Origin: Parvularculaceae bacterium UBA4496 | GTDB lineage: Bacteria > Pseudomonadota > Alphaproteobacteria > Caulobacterales > Parvularculaceae | Assembly: GCA_002388885.1 (NCBI GenBank) | Contig: DGNI01000045.1 | Span: 18,058-49,994, forward strand | Direction: 5' to 3' | Length of the DNA: 31,937 nt | Shown: one piece after another, positions 30,602-31,937 of the stretch | Layout: each line of letters opens with the position of its first letter | Position numbering within the stretch: position 1 is the stretch's first letter | Position numbers and translations under genes: made by a program | The notes under the pieces: model-generated | Told to the model about the DNA's origin: nothing | Database searches by the model: none | What the model saw: the letters and a program-made list of their open reading frames with translations, nothing else

Positions 30602-31937
30602 CCATGAACACACAAGGCCGCCCTACACGCGCAGAAGACTCCGCCATGACGGACGCGCCGACCTTCACCGGCAATAAGGCGCTGCAGATTGAAGAAGCGC
30701 TCTCCTTCGAGATCGGTTCCTTTAATCAGACCGGCGTCGATCTGCCCGAGCCGTCCGGCAAAGCCGACCGCCTCGGCGGACTGAACCGCGATCGCGCCAT
30801 CGGTCTGCCCGGCCTGTCCGAACCCGAAACCATGCGCCACTTTGTGCGGCTCAGCCAAAAAAACTACGCTATCGACATGGGCCCGTTCCCGCTGGGTTCA
30901 TGCACCATGAAGCACAATCCGCGCCTTAACGAGAAAATCGCGCGGCTGCCGGGTTTCGGTGACCTGCACCCCTTAGCGCCCGAAAGCGCCGTACAGGGAG
31001 CATTGGAGCTGATAGACCAGCTCGCCTTCTGGCTCAAGGAACTGACCGGCATGCCTGCCGTCGCCATGTCGCCCAAGGCCGGCGCCCATGGCGAGCTTTG
31101 CGGCATGATGGCGATCAAGGCGGCGCTCGAAGCGCGCGGTGAAGCCGACAAGCGCACGCGCGTGCTCGCGCCGGAGAGCGCCCACGGCACCAACCCGGCG
31201 ACGGCGGTGCAGTGCGGTTTTACCGTGGAAAACATTCCCGCTGACAAAACCGGCCGCGTTGACCTTGCGGCGCTGAAAGAAAAGCTGGGAGACGATGTCG
31301 CCGGCATCATGGTGACCAATCCCAACACCTGCGGTCTGTTCGAGCGCGATATCCGCGCCATCGCCGACGCCGTGCATGAAGCGGGCGGTTATTTCTATTG
31401 CGACGGCGCCAACTTCAACGCCATCGCGGGCAAGGTGCGGCCCGGCGATCTCGGCGTCGACGCCATGCACATCAATCTGCACAAGACGTTTTCAACACCT
31501 CATGGCGGCGGCGGGCCGGGCTCGGGTCCGACGGTACTCTCCGAAGCACTCGCGCCCTTCGCGCCGGTGCCGTACGTGACGTTCGAGGACGGCAGGTACA
31601 AACTCATCGAAACGCGACGCGCCGCGAAGGCCGACGATGGCGAAAGCATGGGGCGGCTTACCGCGTTTCACGGCCAGATGGGCATGTTCACGCGGGCGCT
31701 TTCCTACATGCTGTCACATGGTAAAGACGGCGTCAGGCAGGCGGCGGAAGACGCAGTGTTAAACGCCAACTATGTGCTGGCGCGTCTTAAAACCGAAATG
31801 TCGCCCGCATTCCCAGGCTACTGCATGCATGAGGCGTTGTTCGACGACCGGTTTTTGAAAGACACCGGCGTAGAAACCATCGACTTCGCAAAGGCGATGA
31901 TCGACGAGGGCTATCACCCCATGACCATGTATTTCCC
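30598..31937 (+). CDS. gcvPB: Glycine dehydrogenase (decarboxylating) subunit 2 (partial at window end)
   Basis: The beta-type subunit of the P-protein, open from ATG 30598 to the window end, 446 codons seen and the C-terminus cut off by the boundary. It carries the PLP site: INLHKTFSTPHGGGGPGSGP, with Lys296 as Schiff-base lysine. Other conserved segments are PLGSCTMKHNPRLNE, LSPESAHGTNPAT-like (PESAHGTNPATAVQCGF), NPNTCGLFE and CDGANFNAIAGKVRPGDLGVD. ATG 30604 and 30646 are also in frame; 30598 was kept because the N-terminal MTMNTQGRP is similar to known orthologues and it overlaps the preceding stop by four bases. It completes the gcv operon read from the glycine riboswitch. Confidence 0.94.
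   Translation, partial: MTMNTQGRPTRAEDSAMTDAPTFTGNKALQIEEALSFEIGSFNQTGVDLPEPSGKADRLGGLNRDRAIGLPGLSEPETMRHFVRLSQKNYAIDMGPFPLGSCTMKHNPRLNEKIARLPGFGDLHPLAPESAVQGALELIDQLAFWLKELTGMPAVAMSPKAGAHGELCGMMAIKAALEARGEADKRTRVLAPESAHGTNPATAVQCGFTVENIPADKTGRVDLAALKEKLGDDVAGIMVTNPNTCGLFERDIRAIADAVHEAGGYFYCDGANFNAIAGKVRPGDLGVDAMHINLHKTFSTPHGGGGPGSGPTVLSEALAPFAPVPYVTFEDGRYKLIETRRAAKADDGESMGRLTAFHGQMGMFTRALSYMLSHGKDGVRQAAEDAVLNANYVLARLKTEMSPAFPGYCMHEALFDDRFLKDTGVETIDFAKAMIDEGYHPMTMYF

Noticed and set aside
1..31937. CRISPR array, tRNA, insertion sequence or prophage
   Set aside because: No regularly spaced repeats, cloverleaf, transposase or integrase was recognised on either strand.

Overview
The window looks like the chromosome of a GC-rich, aerobic, non-phototrophic alphaproteobacterium, probably near the Hyphomonadaceae/Parvularculaceae. 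This is an inference from codon usage, a ROSE-type thermometer in front of an hsp20 gene, the Zur-like and Fur-like sites, heterodimeric GcvP, and a fatty-acid/sterol-type beta-oxidation operon. No rRNA, tRNA, insertion sequence, prophage or CRISPR array was seen. Coding density is high. The only non-coding gap above 300 bases (26439-26767) is filled by a promoter, a tandem glycine riboswitch and a terminator.

Layout. Positions 1-2.6 kb: a truncated lipoprotein methyltransferase (minus), a small heat-shock gene with a sigma-32-like promoter, a ROSE-like RNA thermometer and a strong terminator, a small lipoprotein, and an inositol-monophosphatase gene (minus). 2.7-4.2 kb: a polysaccharide flippase. 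4.3-12.9 kb: a tightly packed plus-strand operon for acyl-CoA breakdown. Its order is acyl-CoA ligase, two acyl-CoA dehydrogenase subunits, MaoC-type hydratase, OsmC peroxidase, MFE-2-type SDR dehydrogenase and thiolase, followed by an MDR oxidoreductase and an alkyltransferase-like DNA-repair protein. 12.9-14.9 kb: two tandem Hcp-like proteins with signal peptides, a SYLF-domain protein and an AT-rich two-helix small protein. 14.9-19.0 kb (minus): adenine deaminase, a DUF418 membrane protein, and a PhoD-type phosphatase. 19.1-22.0 kb: a translationally coupled amidohydrolase pair, the second lacking the metal-binding HxH. 22.0-25.9 kb: a ferric-iron ABC importer split across divergent strands, with a Fur-box-like site. 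26.0-26.4 kb: a Zur-like regulator. 26.5 kb to the end: the glycine cleavage operon gcvT-gcvH-(two glycine-zipper small proteins)-gcvPA-(unknown AT-rich protein)-gcvPB, under a tandem glycine riboswitch.

How the genes work together. The beta-oxidation operon encodes a whole cycle and appears to run through the (3R)-hydroxyacyl route, because a MaoC hydratase is paired with an MFE-2-like SDR and no crotonase/FadB is present. The gcv operon encodes T, H and both P subunits. It also carries three extra small or unknown genes, joined by 4-base or similar overlaps, which makes it the most unusual part of the window. The Hcp-like pair, with Sec signals and no other type VI secretion genes nearby, is the second unusual locus.
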